64,000 nt of DNA from Ruegeria denitrificans (GTDB lineage: Bacteria > Pseudomonadota > Alphaproteobacteria > Rhodobacterales > Rhodobacteraceae), in NCBI RefSeq assembly GCF_001458295.1, contig NZ_CYUD01000014.1, positions 1 through 64,000 of the forward strand. The letters run 5' to 3'. Position 1 is the stretch's first letter; every line of letters begins with the position of its first letter. The notes under the pieces are model-generated. The model was not told where the DNA came from and did not search any database. It was given only the letters and a program-made list of their open reading frames with translations. Of the stretch, positions 46,762-56,629 are shown one piece after another. The position numbers were made by a program, and so were the translations under genes.

Positions 46762-47273
46762 ACTTTGCCGGAGAGGGCTTGCCTCATTACATCTGGAAAG
46801 GCCTTGCAGAAGGCGGACAAGATGCATGGGAGGTAGGCCGTGCGCGGCAGGCCAGCAAAGCGCGTGAAGGTCAAATTGTCGTCGTAGACTACGGAGCTGG
46901 CGCAGTTGCTAGCCTAACCGGTTATGCGATCGGTTCAGAGCCAGTTGAGATTGGGAAAGATTTCCCAGCGCTTTTCCGTCCGTTTCAGGAACTGGAGAAC
47001 AAAGTAACTGAAAGTTGGTACGTGAATGTCTTGGCTTGCTACCCCGATCATAGGGGAAAAGGGCTTGGCTCACGCCTGCTTGGCATCGCTGAAAAGATAG
47101 CACATTCCGAAGAACTGAACCGAATGAGCGTAATAGTGGCTGACAACAACATCGGTGCCCGAAGTTTGTATGAACGCATCGGCTACCACGAAATAGCATC
47201 TGCACCTTGCGTAAAAGAAGACTGGGAAACTGAGACAGAAAACTGGATGCTGCTGTCAAAGTCGCTGCCGTGA
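46755..47273 (+). CDS. GNAT-family N-acetyltransferase, N-terminus uncertain
   Basis: About 172 residues of a GNAT acetyltransferase. The acetyl-CoA loop is PDHRGKGLGSRLL (V-x-Q/R-x2-G/A type) and SLYERIGY is the C-terminal signature. Homologous-looking sequence (ETDASELAELVNFAG) continues in frame to a stop at 46722 with no ATG, so the normal start and about eight residues are missing. TTG 46755 or GTG 46758 are poor substitutes. Substrate unknown. Confidence 0.68.
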   Translation: MVNFAGEGLPHYIWKGLAEGGQDAWEVGRARQASKAREGQIVVVDYGAGAVASLTGYAIGSEPVEIGKDFPALFRPFQELENKVTESWYVNVLACYPDHRGKGLGSRLLGIAEKIAHSEELNRMSVIVADNNIGARSLYERIGYHEIASAPCVKEDWETETENWMLLSKSLP

Positions 47274-47492
47274 ATGATGCCGCAATAGTCTTCATAGCAA
47301 TCGTTCACGCGGAGTACCGAAAATGTTTATAACGAGCCCAAAGCTGCCCTGGTAAATAATGCATCTTTGTGCTTGCGGCTTCTGTGGGTAGCAGGCTTTA
47401 GGTAAAGTTGCATCAGAATATCGAACGACGACAATGAGATGCATAGCTGCGGTTCGGTTCTAAACCTCTGCGCTCGTAACCCATTTAGGCCT

Positions 47493-49145
47493 CTATGCTT
47501 GGATTGGGTTGCTTGGCAACCCTATCGCCTCTCTGATGTGGTCAGGCAAATGAAGGTTCTGTGCTAAGATATCCGCTTTTTCTGGCAATGCTTCCGCATG
47601 TTCTACGGTCGTTTCCGCCTCGCAGTGCAATCCCGACTTCCTGAGTATCCACGCCTTCACCAACCAGAAGTGTCGACAATAGGGGCGCATTTCAGTCGCG
47701 TCTGAAATTGCTTCAATCGCGAGTTTTTGATCACCTGCCATCATGTGGGCAATCGAAAGGGGATAAAGCCGGTACGGCAGAAACGGATCCTCGGTGGAAC
47801 GACCCACAGCCTCCACCAAACTCTTCCGAGCAGCTTCCCAGTTGCCGGCAATAACTTCGGTATAACCGCTCGCCTCCATACCCAAAACGTAACTAGGATT
47901 CAGTCGGAAAATTCTATCAATGTCCTTCCGTGCACCATGCAAATCACCCGCGAGGCGCGCGCGCACCTGTGCCCGCGTGTACCAGCAATAGTCGGAGCGA
48001 GGCGCGGACTGAACAGCCTTGTTCGAAGACTCAATGATCCGTACACGCAAATCAGGATCAGCCTCGCGATAGCATGCTTCTAAGGGGTACAGTTTGGCTT
48101 CACACCACATCGCAAGCCCGGACCCATTCTCGGGATCGAGTCGAAGCGCTCGCTCTAGCAATTTACTCGCGTGATTGTAGTCCTCGACGGTGGCACGATA
48201 AAACAGCATTGCCGCTCGGGATCTCAACTCACTTGGGCTCAATTGATCGTCTGGAATATCATTAAGCCGGTCACCGTCAAACGCATTGATCTGCAGACGT
48301 AAATCGTCTGACAACTGTTCTGCAGCCCGGTCGCTTAATTCAAACAAATCCTCTGAATCTCCGTTTAAGAAGCGCGACCAGGTCACCTGTCCATCTCCCA
48401 ACCGGGTCAGGCTTGACGATATCCTTGCTTCGGTCTCCCGGCAGCGCAACCTGCACCTCAGGCTGTAAGTCGCTTTGGTCTCGGATGTTGAATCTGTTGC
48501 AATTACACGAACACCGGTGCGGCGCGAAAGACTGTGGACCAGCTGCTCCTGCAGGTCAGCGCAAACCTCAAGCGTCTCTCTCGTTTCGGGAGCACTTGTG
48601 ACCGGTTCGACTGCAATGGAAGGCAATTCGGTAAGTTCAATTTCACGCTGCGAGGCGGGCCGCCATTGAAACCCATTCACCGGGTTAGCAACGTTCTTTA
48701 AATCGAACCTACCCGCATCGCTGAAACCCGCTGAGAGCTTTTCGTCCAACTGCCGCTTGAGGTCTTCGGAGATCATCACGCCACCGGGTGGCGCCTCGGT
48801 TTGCAGGCGCGCGGTGATGTTTATTCCGGCGCCATAAGTGTCGGCCTCGTCTTGAACGATCTCCCCAAGATGCGCTGCCATCCTCAGTCTGATTTTTTTA
48901 TGATCAACCAATGCCAGTTGTACAGATTGAGCTGTTTCGATTGCGGCTGATACTGATGGAAAGGCAATTATCCATCCATCACCCATACGCTTAAGTATCT
49001 CGCCGCCTCTTTGTAAGGCTTCTGGTTCCAGTAATTTATCACGAAGGTCTCGGACCAGCTCGATTGCGAGCGCCTGATCCGCCTCCATTGCGGACGTATA
49101 GCCGACCAGGTCGGCCATCAAGATCACAGCAAGGCGAGCTTTCAT
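47493..49145 (-). CDS. class III nucleotide cyclase with TPR-like repeats
   Basis: A 550-residue protein: a cyclase domain (about 3-165) with ILMADLVGYTSAM and MGDGWIIAFPS holding the two metal aspartates, a middle TolB/FlgO-like region (about 175-300), and helical TPR-like repeats to about 520. Unlike the relative at 9293-11515 it has no obvious transmembrane helix, so it is probably cytosolic. It likely makes cAMP in response to a bound partner. Confidence 0.87.
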   Translation of the reverse strand: MKARLAVILMADLVGYTSAMEADQALAIELVRDLRDKLLEPEALQRGGEILKRMGDGWIIAFPSVSAAIETAQSVQLALVDHKKIRLRMAAHLGEIVQDEADTYGAGINITARLQTEAPPGGVMISEDLKRQLDEKLSAGFSDAGRFDLKNVANPVNGFQWRPASQREIELTELPSIAVEPVTSAPETRETLEVCADLQEQLVHSLSRRTGVRVIATDSTSETKATYSLRCRLRCRETEARISSSLTRLGDGQVTWSRFLNGDSEDLFELSDRAAEQLSDDLRLQINAFDGDRLNDIPDDQLSPSELRSRAAMLFYRATVEDYNHASKLLERALRLDPENGSGLAMWCEAKLYPLEACYREADPDLRVRIIESSNKAVQSAPRSDYCWYTRAQVRARLAGDLHGARKDIDRIFRLNPSYVLGMEASGYTEVIAGNWEAARKSLVEAVGRSTEDPFLPYRLYPLSIAHMMAGDQKLAIEAISDATEMRPYCRHFWLVKAWILRKSGLHCEAETTVEHAEALPEKADILAQNLHLPDHIREAIGLPSNPIQA

Positions 49146-50018
49146 AAAGCGAGGTTAAGACAACGTTCAAACATTGTCATCTTTTGAAAGCGGACGATAC
49201 AACCTTGATACATCATCACATCGATGCAGCGAATGACGGCTTTGTCCGCATAGCGGTCGTAGCCAAGATTTCGGCGAGTGTCCGCTCTTCGCGAGAGCTG
49301 CCTTTGAAGATGGAGTGCAGTTACAGACCTATCGCTCGGTTTTAGTGAACTTAAGTTCAAAAGCTGAATTACTAAAGCTGGATGCATCTTAGAAACGAGC
49401 GCTAATGTCGCGCATTTCGCTATGTCGTTCCATGACGAAACTACAAGCCTAAAATTTCAAGCTTCATGTGTTTGAACAATTAGTGGTGGGCACTACCAAA
49501 ATAAAAACATTCCAAGGTGTACCTAGGCGTTCCAACCTCCCGAGTGGGAATTATCGTGGGAACACACTGCGCAAAAGGCTAATTTATACTTTTTAATCAA
49601 TATGTTAACTTATTTGTGGAACGTCACTGACCTTTGACTCAATCGACAGCCAAAACCTCAATAAATCAGTGAATCGCGTCATTCAATTCTGACCCAAACG
49701 TCAAGCATTTCTGACCCAATACGAAAAGCGGCCCTTCATCGAACTTGCGGCGAAGGTGTCGAAAGAGCCCTAACCGGAACTCTCGATTTTACGCTGCACG
49801 CGCTCGCAGCACCGAATTTTCTGCACAGGCGTAAAAATCCGTGATGCAGTGCGGCGGCGAATTCGGCCATTCGTCGATCGTGCAGAAATTTTGAAACGGC
49901 AAATTCACAGATCGCGGGACAAATTGAGCTTTCGCTGCAGTTACGTGAATGTCCGCTCCAGTGAACGAGCTTTTCATGTGCTGGTTTCAAGATGCTTTAA
50001 GATTGCCCCAGAATTTGT
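49146..50018. other. intergenic with 107-bp repeat and degenerate repeat
   Basis: No supported gene. It contains the 107-bp repeat (49613-49719) and, around 49795-49945, sequence resembling 28955-29110 (cgctcgcagcac; cgcgggacaaa). Confidence 0.5.
49613..49719. repeat. 107-bp repeat, copy 2 (insertion-sequence end remnant)
   Basis: Same orientation and length as 28591-28697, with five mismatches. It ends with two ttctgacccaa motifs and no transposase lies beside it. A solo end or a miniature element. Confidence 0.75.
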
Positions 50019-51059
50019 CTAAGCTTTCGCAGCCATAGGTTTTGCGATTTGTGAGATACGTTGGAACTTTTTCCTATAGGCGGCGGGAGACAGGCCAACG
50101 CCGCGTTTGAACACCCGTCGGAACGATGCTGGATCTTCATAGCCAACCAATACGCCAACTTCATCGACAAGCTGTTCGTCGGTCTCCAGCATCTGTTTGG
50201 CCTCTTCAATCCGAAGGGCCTGCACATATTCTATCGGCGCAAATCCTGTGGCCGCCTTGAACCGGCGGGAAAATGTTCGGGCATTCAGGCCAGAACGCGC
50301 CACCATTTGTTCAACCGGCTTGGCAACCTCGTAGTTTTCGGCAATCCATGTCTGGCAGTCGGATATTTGCGCATCGGATGTCTCCATCGGCCGGGTCATC
50401 ACAGCATAGGGGGATTGTCCTTCAGAATGCCCGCTGATCAAGAACACTTTCGCGGTTTCAATCGCATGCTGGTATCCGCAAAGCTTGGTAATCAGATAAA
50501 CGGTAAGATCATGCCACGCGCTTACGCCGCCTGCTGTCACAATCCCGTCAGCCTCTTCCGTTAAGCACAAGATGCTTTCGTTGCGAAAGGAAACTTGGGG
50601 ATAGTGGCGCTGAAACATGTCACGATATGCCCAATGGGCGGTTGCCTCTCTGCCATCCAACATCCCACCTTCGGCAAGCAAAAGCGAACCTGAACAAACA
50701 GAAGTTACAAGCGCTCCCTTGTCATGAACTTTCCGCAGCCACGCAATTTCGCGCGGATAGCGCCCCTTTGGGACGTCATAAATCGAGGTATACATATCGC
50801 AAACCACGACAGCGTCAGGAGAAGCCTCGTCGTCGGTCGCAATATGCGGCTCAACTGGAATATTGCCCAGACAGTGAAATGGTTTCCCGTCCGCAGAGGC
50901 AATCTTGATATCCAAAACTTCATTTCCCGGCGTTCCGGCCAACATGTCTGAATAGACAGCCCCAACCGAGGCCAGCACATCGTACAACCCGTATAATACT
51001 GAGGCCGAGGTTTCTGGTGCTGCCAGCAACACAATCAGGGGGTTCTTTCCGTGGCTCAT
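50019..51059 (-). CDS. GlxA-type AraC regulator with DJ-1/PfpI domain
   Basis: A 346-residue regulator: an N-terminal DJ-1/PfpI-like domain (about 8-185) with the nucleophile-elbow sequence SVCSGSLLLAEGGMLDG, and a C-terminal AraC double helix-turn-helix (MVARSGLNARTFSRRFKAATG; VGVLVGYEDPASFRRVFKRGVG). The family senses small metabolites. It is divergent from the FAD oxidase gene and probably controls it and the methyltransferase behind it. Confidence 0.9.
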   Translation of the reverse strand: MSHGKNPLIVLLAAPETSASVLYGLYDVLASVGAVYSDMLAGTPGNEVLDIKIASADGKPFHCLGNIPVEPHIATDDEASPDAVVVCDMYTSIYDVPKGRYPREIAWLRKVHDKGALVTSVCSGSLLLAEGGMLDGREATAHWAYRDMFQRHYPQVSFRNESILCLTEEADGIVTAGGVSAWHDLTVYLITKLCGYQHAIETAKVFLISGHSEGQSPYAVMTRPMETSDAQISDCQTWIAENYEVAKPVEQMVARSGLNARTFSRRFKAATGFAPIEYVQALRIEEAKQMLETDEQLVDEVGVLVGYEDPASFRRVFKRGVGLSPAAYRKKFQRISQIAKPMAAKA

Positions 51060-51203
51060 CAGGGTCTCCTGTCTATTTCAGCACGGTTTTGACACGTTTG
51101 CCGTGGTCATTTGTCCAGTATGCCTTGGCGGCGTCCATATTGCCACTTCTTGCGATATGAGGAGTTGGGTTAGCCTGAAAAGAAATCAAAAGGGGTAACT
51201 ACG

Positions 51204-52598
51204 ATGAACGACTTATCCAACATGTTAGAGACGCTCTCACTTGAGTTTAGTGGTAATCTGATTGACCCGGATGATAACCGGTTTAATGGCGCACGTGCGG
51301 TCTGGAATGCGATGATAGATCGCCGCCCTGCCGTCATTGCCCAGTGCAAATCTGCATCGGATGTCCAAGCGGCTGTGAAGCTCGCCGTTGCCCAGGACTT
51401 GCCGATTTCGATTAAGGGCGGCGGTCACAATGTTGCTGGGCACGCGGTGTGTGACGGCGGCGTGATGATCGATCTCTCTGGGATGCGCGGTGTTGAAGTC
51501 GATCCAACCGCGCGTTTGGCCAAAGTTCAGGGCGGCGCATTGTGGCGTGATGTAGATACGGCGACACAAAAACATGGGCTCGCTACGCCGGGTGGTTTGA
51601 TTTCTGACACCGGTGTGGCTGGACTTACGCTGTCTGGTGGCATTGGCTGGCTGCGCGCCAAACACGGGCTTTCTATCGATAACTTGGTCGCGGCTGATGT
51701 AGTGACGGCTGACGGATCATTGGTGCGCGCCAGCACTGACGAAAACCCAGATCTATTGTGGGCGCTCCGAGGTGGTGGCGGCAATTTTGGCGTTGTAGTT
51801 AATTTTGAATTTGCTCTGCACCCCATGGGTCCAGAAGTTATGTTTACTGCTCCGATATATTTGGTTGAGGACGGCCCAGAACCTATACGCGCATGGCGAG
51901 ATTTTTTTGCTCAACACGGGGACAAGGTTGGTTCACTGTGCGAGTTTTCAACGGCAGGAGGCGAAGATTTTCCTGAAGAACACTGGGGCAAGCGGGTCTT
52001 TACCCTTGCATGCATCTACAACGGAGACGCCGCCGAGGGCGAAGCGCTGACTCAGCCGCTTCGTGAACTTGGCGAACTGTCGACGGATTTTTCCGGGCGG
52101 ATGAACTACTGCGATGTGCAGCAGTTGTTTGATACTCTGGTCCCCGCCGGAGATTTCCGGTGTTATTGGAAGGCGCGTTATCTCAGCGACTTGTCAGATG
52201 AAATGATCGACCTGGCGATTTCTAATGCATTGGCGGCCCCCTCAGACAATTCGATTTCATCGCTTTGGAATTTCGGCGGCGCAACAGCAAAGGTCGCCGC
52301 CGGCGCCACCGCATTTGGCGATCGTTCTTTTGGCTGGATGTATTCGCTTGATGGAATTTGGTCAGACCCGGCAGACGATGCCGCTAATATTGCCTGGTCA
52401 CGGGACGGCTGGTCAAATTCCGAACGTTTTGGCCATCATGGGCGTGCCTACCTGAACTTTGCGGGCCATGGCGAGGACAACGCGGAGCTGACGCAGACAA
52501 GTTTCGGCCCGAACTATAAGCGGCTTGTCGAGATAAAAACCAAATTCGACCCGCAAAACCGGTTCCGCTTCAATCAAAACATCGCACCTGAGGCATAA
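51204..52598 (+). CDS. FAD-linked oxidase (BBE type)
   Basis: A 464-residue FAD-binding oxidoreductase of the berberine-bridge type. FAD domain (about 30-200) with GGGHNVAGHAVCDGG, whose histidine is the likely covalent FAD anchor, and GLTLSGGIGW. The cysteine of bicovalent members is absent, so attachment would be single or none. The C-terminal BBE segment ends in FDPQNRFRFNQNI. It oxidises a small organic substrate with oxygen. AAAAGGGG precedes the ATG. The neighbour 31 bp downstream is a damaged homocysteine methyltransferase. Confidence 0.88.
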   Translation: MNDLSNMLETLSLEFSGNLIDPDDNRFNGARAVWNAMIDRRPAVIAQCKSASDVQAAVKLAVAQDLPISIKGGGHNVAGHAVCDGGVMIDLSGMRGVEVDPTARLAKVQGGALWRDVDTATQKHGLATPGGLISDTGVAGLTLSGGIGWLRAKHGLSIDNLVAADVVTADGSLVRASTDENPDLLWALRGGGGNFGVVVNFEFALHPMGPEVMFTAPIYLVEDGPEPIRAWRDFFAQHGDKVGSLCEFSTAGGEDFPEEHWGKRVFTLACIYNGDAAEGEALTQPLRELGELSTDFSGRMNYCDVQQLFDTLVPAGDFRCYWKARYLSDLSDEMIDLAISNALAAPSDNSISSLWNFGGATAKVAAGATAFGDRSFGWMYSLDGIWSDPADDAANIAWSRDGWSNSERFGHHGRAYLNFAGHGEDNAELTQTSFGPNYKRLVEIKTKFDPQNRFRFNQNIAPEA

Positions 52599-52629
52599 GA
52601 CCAGCGCAGCATATTGATAGGAGCACGAT

Positions 52630-53573
52630 ATGACCAAACCTACACCCCGATTGCCACATCAGACGGACGACATTTTCTTAACCGATGGCGGTACCGAGAC
52701 TTGGCTTTTGTATAAGCGAGGCTTTGAGTTACCTGAATTTAGCGCATTTCATCTGCTGAACGACCAACAATCAGCCGCAGCGCTTCGGGAATACTACATT
52801 GCCTTCGCCAATATCGCCGTGAAACTTGGAACGCCCTTCATTTTGACAGCCTGACATATCGCGCAAGTCGCGATTGGGGAGCGTTGCTTGGATATACTGC
52901 TGATGCCTTGGCTGAGATGAACCACAAATGCTTCGAACTTTACCGTGAGTGCGCTGCTAACGCTGGTTTGACAGCGGAGAACACCGTTATCAGTGGTTGC
53001 ATCGGGCCGAAGGGTGACGCTTATCAAACAAACCAAGGCCTAACTCCAAAGAGTGCACAAGCCTACCATAGTGAACAGATTGAGACGTTCAAAGCCGCCG
53101 GGGTCGATATCGTCACAGCACTGACCCTGAACACAACAGACGAGGCGATTGGTATTGCAAAGGCTTCAGCCCAGGCTGGCATCCCGTCGGTTATTTCCTT
53201 TACGATTGAGAAAAACCGTAAACTTCGCAGCGGTGAAACGCTAAAACAAGCGATTGAAATAGTCGATGCCGCAACGTCAAGCGCTCCGGCGTATTATATG
53301 ATCAACTGCTCGCATCCGGTCGATTTTGGCCCCGCACTGGGCAATGAGCCCTGGGCGAACCGCATCCGTGGACTGCGGGCCAACGCATCCTCTTTGGATC
53401 ACGGCACGTTGTGCCAGTTGGGGCATCTTGAAGAAGGAAACCCAGATGAATTGGCAAATCAATACGTTGATATCAGGGCCGCTCATCCAACGATGAATGT
53501 TTTTGGCGGGTGTTGCGGCACCGATTATATCCATGTCGAGAAAATCGGGAGAGCCTTGTTGGCTGCGGCGTAA
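52630..53573 (+). pseudogene. homocysteine S-methyltransferase with single-base frameshift
   Basis: Two frames together encode one protein of about 313 residues. The first (52630-52854) has DGGTETWLLYKRGFELPEF; the second resumes with SLTYRASRDWGALLGY and continues to the zinc-ligand segments MINCSHP and GGCCGTD. Around 52844-52850 the read is ttttgacagcctg where one extra base (giving an aspartate before SLTYR) would join the frames. Function would be methyl transfer to homocysteine. Either a true pseudogene or a base-calling error; no other damage is visible. Confidence 0.85.
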
Positions 53574-53604
53574 GTGATCTGCGCTAACGAACTTGCGAGT
53601 TTAG

Positions 53605-53868
53605 GTGTCCTTCGTTGAATGCGCAGCGTTCGACAAAGTGGATTCAAACACTAATTCGCTTCATGAAATGGCGCGCGACGCGAGTGTTGCGCTGAGGCAG
53701 GAATTGTTCTGCTATAGCGCGGCTTAGTCTCTTGAAGCTCTAATTAAAGAGCCCACTTCAACGGCTGAAATCCTGGCCAAAGCAGCCAAATACGTTGAAC
53801 CTGTAAAGAGTCTCTTGCCTCATGCAGATAGTGAAAACTTCTCAATATTGATTAATTCGTTCGAATGA
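53605..53868 (+). pseudogene. possible decayed small gene
   Basis: A GTG-initiated frame of 87 codons is interrupted by one TAG after about 40 codons. Both halves look protein-like (HEMARDASVALRQELFCYS; KEPTSTAEILAKAAKYVEPV). It ends inside the TetR operator palindrome. Unrecognised; could be chance. Confidence 0.25.
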
Positions 53869-53874
53869 ATTAAT
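53851..53874. promoter_or_regulatory. AT-rich operator palindrome before tetR
   Basis: 24-bp near-perfect palindrome: 8-bp arms attaattc / gaattaat around a central ttcgaa, with one mismatched pair. It is centred 33 bp before the TetR start, so it is a likely autoregulatory operator covering the promoter of the three-gene unit. Confidence 0.7.
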
Positions 53875-53895
53875 ATTAATTTGAAAGGATTCGCT

Positions 53896-54528
53896 ATGGC
53901 CCGAGTGACAGCAGAACGCGTCGAACAGACCAAACTAGAGCTACTGGAGGCAGCCCGCCAGGTACTTACCGAAGAAGGGTTTGCAGGGCTTTCGACGCGT
54001 AGGGTATCAGAGATTGCAAATACGCAGATGAGCCAAATTCGGTACCATTTTGGGTCGAAGGAAGGAATGATCCTTGCGTTGTTTGAATATATGAACGCGG
54101 GTTTGATAGAGCGGCAAAAACAAACGTTCACAAACCCGTCGCTTCGGATTTCCGAAAAGTGGTTTCTGGCCTGCGACTTCCTCGATGAAGATATTCAGTC
54201 TGGTTATGTTCGGGTTTTGCAGGAACTTATCGCCGCAGGCTGGTCAAACCCAAAAATCGGGGACGCGGTTCGTGCAGCTCTTACTCAATGGAACGAACTG
54301 CTGATTGCATTGGCGCAGGAGGCCACTGAGGAACACGGAGATATTGGTCCGCTCTCGGTAGAGGCGATGGCGTCCTTGATCGCCTGCGCCTTTATTGGTG
54401 CCGAAGCGCTTATCCTGCTTGGCTACGAGGAACAGATTCACCCCGTCCGAAAAACATTGCGCCAGGTTGGCGAGGTTATCGCGAATTTGGAGAATCTTCA
54501 AAAGGAGGAATCCAATCATGCGCGCTAA
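53896..54528 (+). CDS. TetR-family regulator
   Basis: A 210-residue TetR repressor. The helix-turn-helix (LSTRRVSEIANTQMSQIRYHFG) lies at about 30-52, with a helical ligand domain after it. ATG 53896 follows GAAAGGA; a TTG fifteen bases earlier is less likely. First gene of TetR-hydrolase/glycosyltransferase-methyltransferase; its end overlaps the next gene by 11 bp. It probably senses the compound those enzymes modify. Confidence 0.9.
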   Translation: MARVTAERVEQTKLELLEAARQVLTEEGFAGLSTRRVSEIANTQMSQIRYHFGSKEGMILALFEYMNAGLIERQKQTFTNPSLRISEKWFLACDFLDEDIQSGYVRVLQELIAAGWSNPKIGDAVRAALTQWNELLIALAQEATEEHGDIGPLSVEAMASLIACAFIGAEALILLGYEEQIHPVRKTLRQVGEVIANLENLQKEESNHAR

Positions 54529-56617
54529 ACTTCCCCATGCCGAAGGTACTGTCGATCGTGACGGTGTAAACCTGCACTATGAAATCTACGGAGATGGGGC
54601 CGAGACGATCCTTTTCGTGCCGACCTGGGCGCTTATCCATTCCCGCGTCTGGAAGGCGCAGGTGCCATATCTGAGCGAGCGGTTTCGGGTCATTACGTTT
54701 GATCCACGCGGCAATGGGAAATCAGATCGTCCCAATAATCCAGACGCTTACACAATCGACAAGATTGTCGCCGATGTGATTGCGGTCATGGATGAAATCG
54801 GCGTTGAAAAAGCTGCGCTTGTCGGGCTTTCTTTCAGCAGTGCCATCGCCTTTGCCGTGGCGGCCTATCACCCTGATCGCGTCAGCGCTGTTATCTCAAC
54901 CGGCGCGTGGAGCCCGATTGTTCCCCCCAAAAAAGAACGGGCAGATGCCTATGCCAACGATCTGGTCGACCATCCGCAGCTCTGGCAGAAATACAATCCC
55001 GACTACTGGCGCAAGGATTACCCAGATTTTGTGCGCTTCTTTCTGGATCGGGTTCATAACGAACCACATTCCACCAAACAGCACGAAGATGCCGTCGCCT
55101 GGGCGTTGGAAGGTGATGCTGAAATGCTGATCATGACGCAAGAGGCCCGAGACACACCGGAGATCGCAATTGACGAGGACATGTATCGCAAAGTGCAATG
55201 CCCAAGCCTGATTTGTGTCGGCGACAATGACGACGTCACTCCCCCGGAAACATCTTTTGCCATCGCGGAGCTGACGGGAGGTGAATTGCAGGTCTTTGAG
55301 GGCGGCGGGCATGCAATCCACGCGCGTTTCCCCGCCCGGTTCAACACCTTGATGCGCGATTTTCTCGCACGTCATCTGGGGACGTGGAAGCCCGAAAGTC
55401 GCAAGGTGACGAGTGCTCCGAAACGGGTGCTGTATCTGTCCTCTCCTATTGGCTTGGGCCACGCACGTCGAGATCTGGCGGTAACACGTGAGCTACGCAA
55501 GCTGCACCCTGATCTGCAAGTGGATTGGCTGGCGCAGGACCCGGTAATCCGGTTTCTGGATGCCAACACCGAACGCGTCCATCCGGCCAGCAAATTGCTG
55601 GCCAACGAAAGCGCGCATATTGAGGCCGAATGTGGAGAACATGATCTTCACGCCTTTCAGGCGATCCGCAACATGGACGAGATCCTGATCAAGAATTTCA
55701 TGGTGTTCCAAGAGGTATTGGAAGAAGAATCCTATGATCTAGTGATCGCTGACGAAGCCTGGGATGTGGACCACTACTGGCACGAACACCCAGACCTGAA
55801 AAAAGCGCCGATGGCGTGGTTTACAGATTTCGTAGGTTGGCTGCCATTTGCGGAAAACGGCCCGCGTGAGGCGTTCCTGACTGCCGATTACAATGCTGAG
55901 ATGATCAAACATGTAGAAGGACATCCAGATGTCCGGGATCGCTCAATTTTCGTGGGCACGAGCGACGACATCGTTAATCGGGACTTCGGTGACGGGTTAC
56001 CGCAAATGCGCGACTGGATACCGAAACATTTCGAGTTTTCCGACTACATCATCGGGCAGCATCCGTCAGAATTTGGCAGCCGAGACGACCTACGCGTTGA
56101 ATTCGGCTATGATGACGGGCGCAAGACCTGCATCGTGGCTGTCGGCGGGTCCGGTGTCGGCGCGGCGCTGATCCAACGAATTCTCAAGGCGGTACCATTG
56201 GCGCGCACCCGTATTCCGGAGTTGCGGGTCATTGTGGTTGCTGGTCCGCGGCTTGATCCGGCAGTGTTTGATCTGCCCGATGGAGTTGAGATGCGCGCAT
56301 TCGTGCCAGATCTTGACCGGCACTTAGCGGCTTGTGATCTGGCTTTGGTGCAAGGCGGATTGACCACTTGCATGGAACTTGCGGCAGCAGGCACTCCCTT
56401 CCTCTACTTTCCGTTGCGCAGCCATTTCGAACAAAACTTCCACGTGGCCAGCCGTCTGGAACGCTACAACGCCGGACGCAAGATGATTTTTGCCGAAAGC
56501 GATCCCGAAAGGATTGCGACGGCCATGCTCGAGGAATTGGGCGCTCCACGCATCCCGAACACCGTCGCCGCCGACGGGGCATCGCGCGCTGCGGCCATGC
56601 TTCACGAATTGCTATAA
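54518..56617 (+). CDS. alpha/beta-hydrolase fused to GT-B glycosyltransferase
   Basis: A 699-residue two-enzyme fusion. The hydrolase (about 10-285) has nucleophile Ser105 in GLSFSSA, where the usual final glycine of G-x-S-x-G is serine, the acid in VGDNDDVTPP and the histidine in GGGHAIHARF. The GT-B part (about 300-690) opens with YLSSPIGLGHARRDL and has the donor site ALVQGGLTTCMELAAAGTP. Reaction unknown; it could add or remove a sugar or acyl group on one small molecule. AAAGGAGGA precedes ATG 54518. Confidence 0.88.
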   Translation: MRAKLPHAEGTVDRDGVNLHYEIYGDGAETILFVPTWALIHSRVWKAQVPYLSERFRVITFDPRGNGKSDRPNNPDAYTIDKIVADVIAVMDEIGVEKAALVGLSFSSAIAFAVAAYHPDRVSAVISTGAWSPIVPPKKERADAYANDLVDHPQLWQKYNPDYWRKDYPDFVRFFLDRVHNEPHSTKQHEDAVAWALEGDAEMLIMTQEARDTPEIAIDEDMYRKVQCPSLICVGDNDDVTPPETSFAIAELTGGELQVFEGGGHAIHARFPARFNTLMRDFLARHLGTWKPESRKVTSAPKRVLYLSSPIGLGHARRDLAVTRELRKLHPDLQVDWLAQDPVIRFLDANTERVHPASKLLANESAHIEAECGEHDLHAFQAIRNMDEILIKNFMVFQEVLEEESYDLVIADEAWDVDHYWHEHPDLKKAPMAWFTDFVGWLPFAENGPREAFLTADYNAEMIKHVEGHPDVRDRSIFVGTSDDIVNRDFGDGLPQMRDWIPKHFEFSDYIIGQHPSEFGSRDDLRVEFGYDDGRKTCIVAVGGSGVGAALIQRILKAVPLARTRIPELRVIVVAGPRLDPAVFDLPDGVEMRAFVPDLDRHLAACDLALVQGGLTTCMELAAAGTPFLYFPLRSHFEQNFHVASRLERYNAGRKMIFAESDPERIATAMLEELGAPRIPNTVAADGASRAAAMLHELL

Positions 56618-56629
56618 GGATATTGACAT

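Noticed and set aside
49142..49387. 81-codon minus-strand frame upstream of the third cyclase
   Set aside because: Overlaps the cyclase start, no ribosome site, no recognised motif; one stretch (RRNLGYDRYADKAVIRCID) looks protein-like but is insufficient.
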